DNA of 64,000 nucleotides from Acidimicrobiaceae bacterium (GTDB lineage Bacteria; Actinomycetota; Acidimicrobiia; Acidimicrobiales; Aldehydirespiratoraceae): positions 1 to 64,000 of the forward strand of contig VYFQ01000035.1 in NCBI GenBank assembly GCA_009842325.1, written 5' to 3'. Positions 63,673 through 64,000 of the stretch are shown here, in pieces. A program made the translations under genes and the position numbers. Below the pieces are notes generated by a model. The model saw only the letters and a program-made list of their open reading frames with translations. It was not told where the DNA came from and ran no database searches. How positions within the stretch are numbered: the stretch's first letter is position 1; the number at the start of each line of letters is the position of its first letter.

Positions 63673-64000
63673 TCAGTTCTCTCGACGCAGCACGAGACAG
63701 GTCGTGTCGTCGAACTGCGGCACATCACCGGCGAACTCGTTGACGAGGTCGATGACTCGATGGCCGGCGTCCTCTGCATCGCCCGGAGGGTTGGCCTCGA
63801 AGGCCTCACGCAACCGGGTCAGGCCCAGCTGCTCCTCTTCGGCGTTGATGGCCTCGGTAACGCCGTCGGTGTAGAGAATGACGGTGTCGCCGGGTGACAG
63901 CTCGTAGGAGTGCTGGAGGAAATCGAATCCGGGCAGCACGCCCAGGGCAAGACCGTCGGTCACCGGCAGTTGGGTGCTGGTGCCGTCGGCGTGAATGACG
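63673..64000 (-). CDS. SpoIIE-type PP2C phosphatase, 5' end cut by window edge
   Basis: The last 108 residues or so are visible, starting upstream of the right edge. LALGVLPGFDFLQHSYELSPGDTVILYTDGVTEA, read in parts, is the metal-binding C-terminal part of SpoIIE/RsbU phosphatases (YTDGVTEA), and PQFDDTTCLVLR ends with the FDD motif. It dephosphorylates an anti-anti-sigma protein. Its N-terminal sensory or receiver domain lies outside the window. Confidence 0.9.
   Translation of the reverse strand, partial: VIHADGTSTQLPVTDGLALGVLPGFDFLQHSYELSPGDTVILYTDGVTEAINAEEEQLGLTRLREAFEANPPGDAEDAGHRVIDLVNEFAGDVPQFDDTTCLVLRREN

Overview
The window is a chromosomal replication-origin neighbourhood of a high-GC Gram-positive bacterium. 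The gene order closely follows the mycobacterial one: dnaA, dnaN, recF, gyrB and gyrA on one side, and rpmH, rnpA, yidD, yidC, jag, rsmG, parA and parB on the other, followed by a cwlM-like gene, trxA, trxB and an anti-sigma/sigma pair. A second mycobacterial block (DUF5318, rpsF, ssb, rpsR, rplI, dnaB) lies only 15 kb further on. High GC, many GTG starts, a DUF3566 gene after gyrA and a BsaP-type gene after bioB all point to Actinomycetota. The abundant ABC/TRAP transporters and acyl-CoA genes suggest a non-mycobacterial class such as Acidimicrobiia, but that is an inference.

Region 1 (1-10.2 kb, minus strand) runs DUF3566, an orphan TadG-like gene, gyrA, gyrB, dciA, recF, dnaN and dnaA. Region 2 (10.18-10.59 kb) holds the probable oriC: a cluster of DnaA boxes beside dnaA and an AT-rich tract, with genes on both sides transcribed away from it. 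Region 3 (10.6-16 kb, plus strand) carries rpmH, rnpA, yidD, yidC, jag, rsmG, a perfect parS site, parA and parB. Region 4 (16-22.2 kb, minus strand) carries a CwlM-like degenerate amidase, trxA, trxB, a membrane protein, an anti-sigma/ECF-sigma pair, degV and a GNAT gene. The cwlM-like and sigma genes both lack an ATG/GTG/TTG at the expected start; each has a Shine-Dalgarno-like GGAG before an ATC or ATT.

Region 5 (22.3-29.9 kb, plus strand) is housekeeping: an HDAC-like deacetylase, CCA-adding enzyme, DUF5318, panB, the rpsF-ssb-rpsR-rplI set and dnaB. Region 6 (29.9-40.7 kb) is a catabolic and uptake island: acyl-CoA dehydrogenase, acyl-CoA synthetase, LivH/M/F/G permease and ATPase genes, and two paralogous substrate-binding lipoproteins with long Ala/Glu coiled-coil stalks. 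Region 7 (40.8-51.6 kb) contains bioB-bsaP, a PaaD-like gene, a TRAP transporter whose binding protein resembles 2-oxoacid (TakP) types, an aminoglycoside-phosphotransferase-fold protein, a Fic AMP-transferase behind an AT-rich promoter, an MFS exporter and a luciferase-like monooxygenase.

Region 8 (51.8-58.3 kb) is the most unusual operon. A GlnT/gamma-glutamylmethylamide-synthetase-like enzyme and three stand-alone glutamate-synthase modules resemble the first half of the N-methylglutamate pathway. They are followed by an unrecognised 151-residue protein and one SoxB/MgdA-like FAD oxidoreductase; the other dehydrogenase subunits are absent from the window. Region 9 (58.4-64 kb) has a DUF2236 oxygenase-like gene and, converging on it, an operon of SpoIIE-type phosphatase (cut by the right edge), RsbW-like kinase, LivJ-type binding lipoprotein and membrane histidine kinase. 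This suggests a ligand-sensing input to a partner-switching regulator. I saw no rRNA or tRNA genes, CRISPR arrays, insertion sequences or prophage genes.
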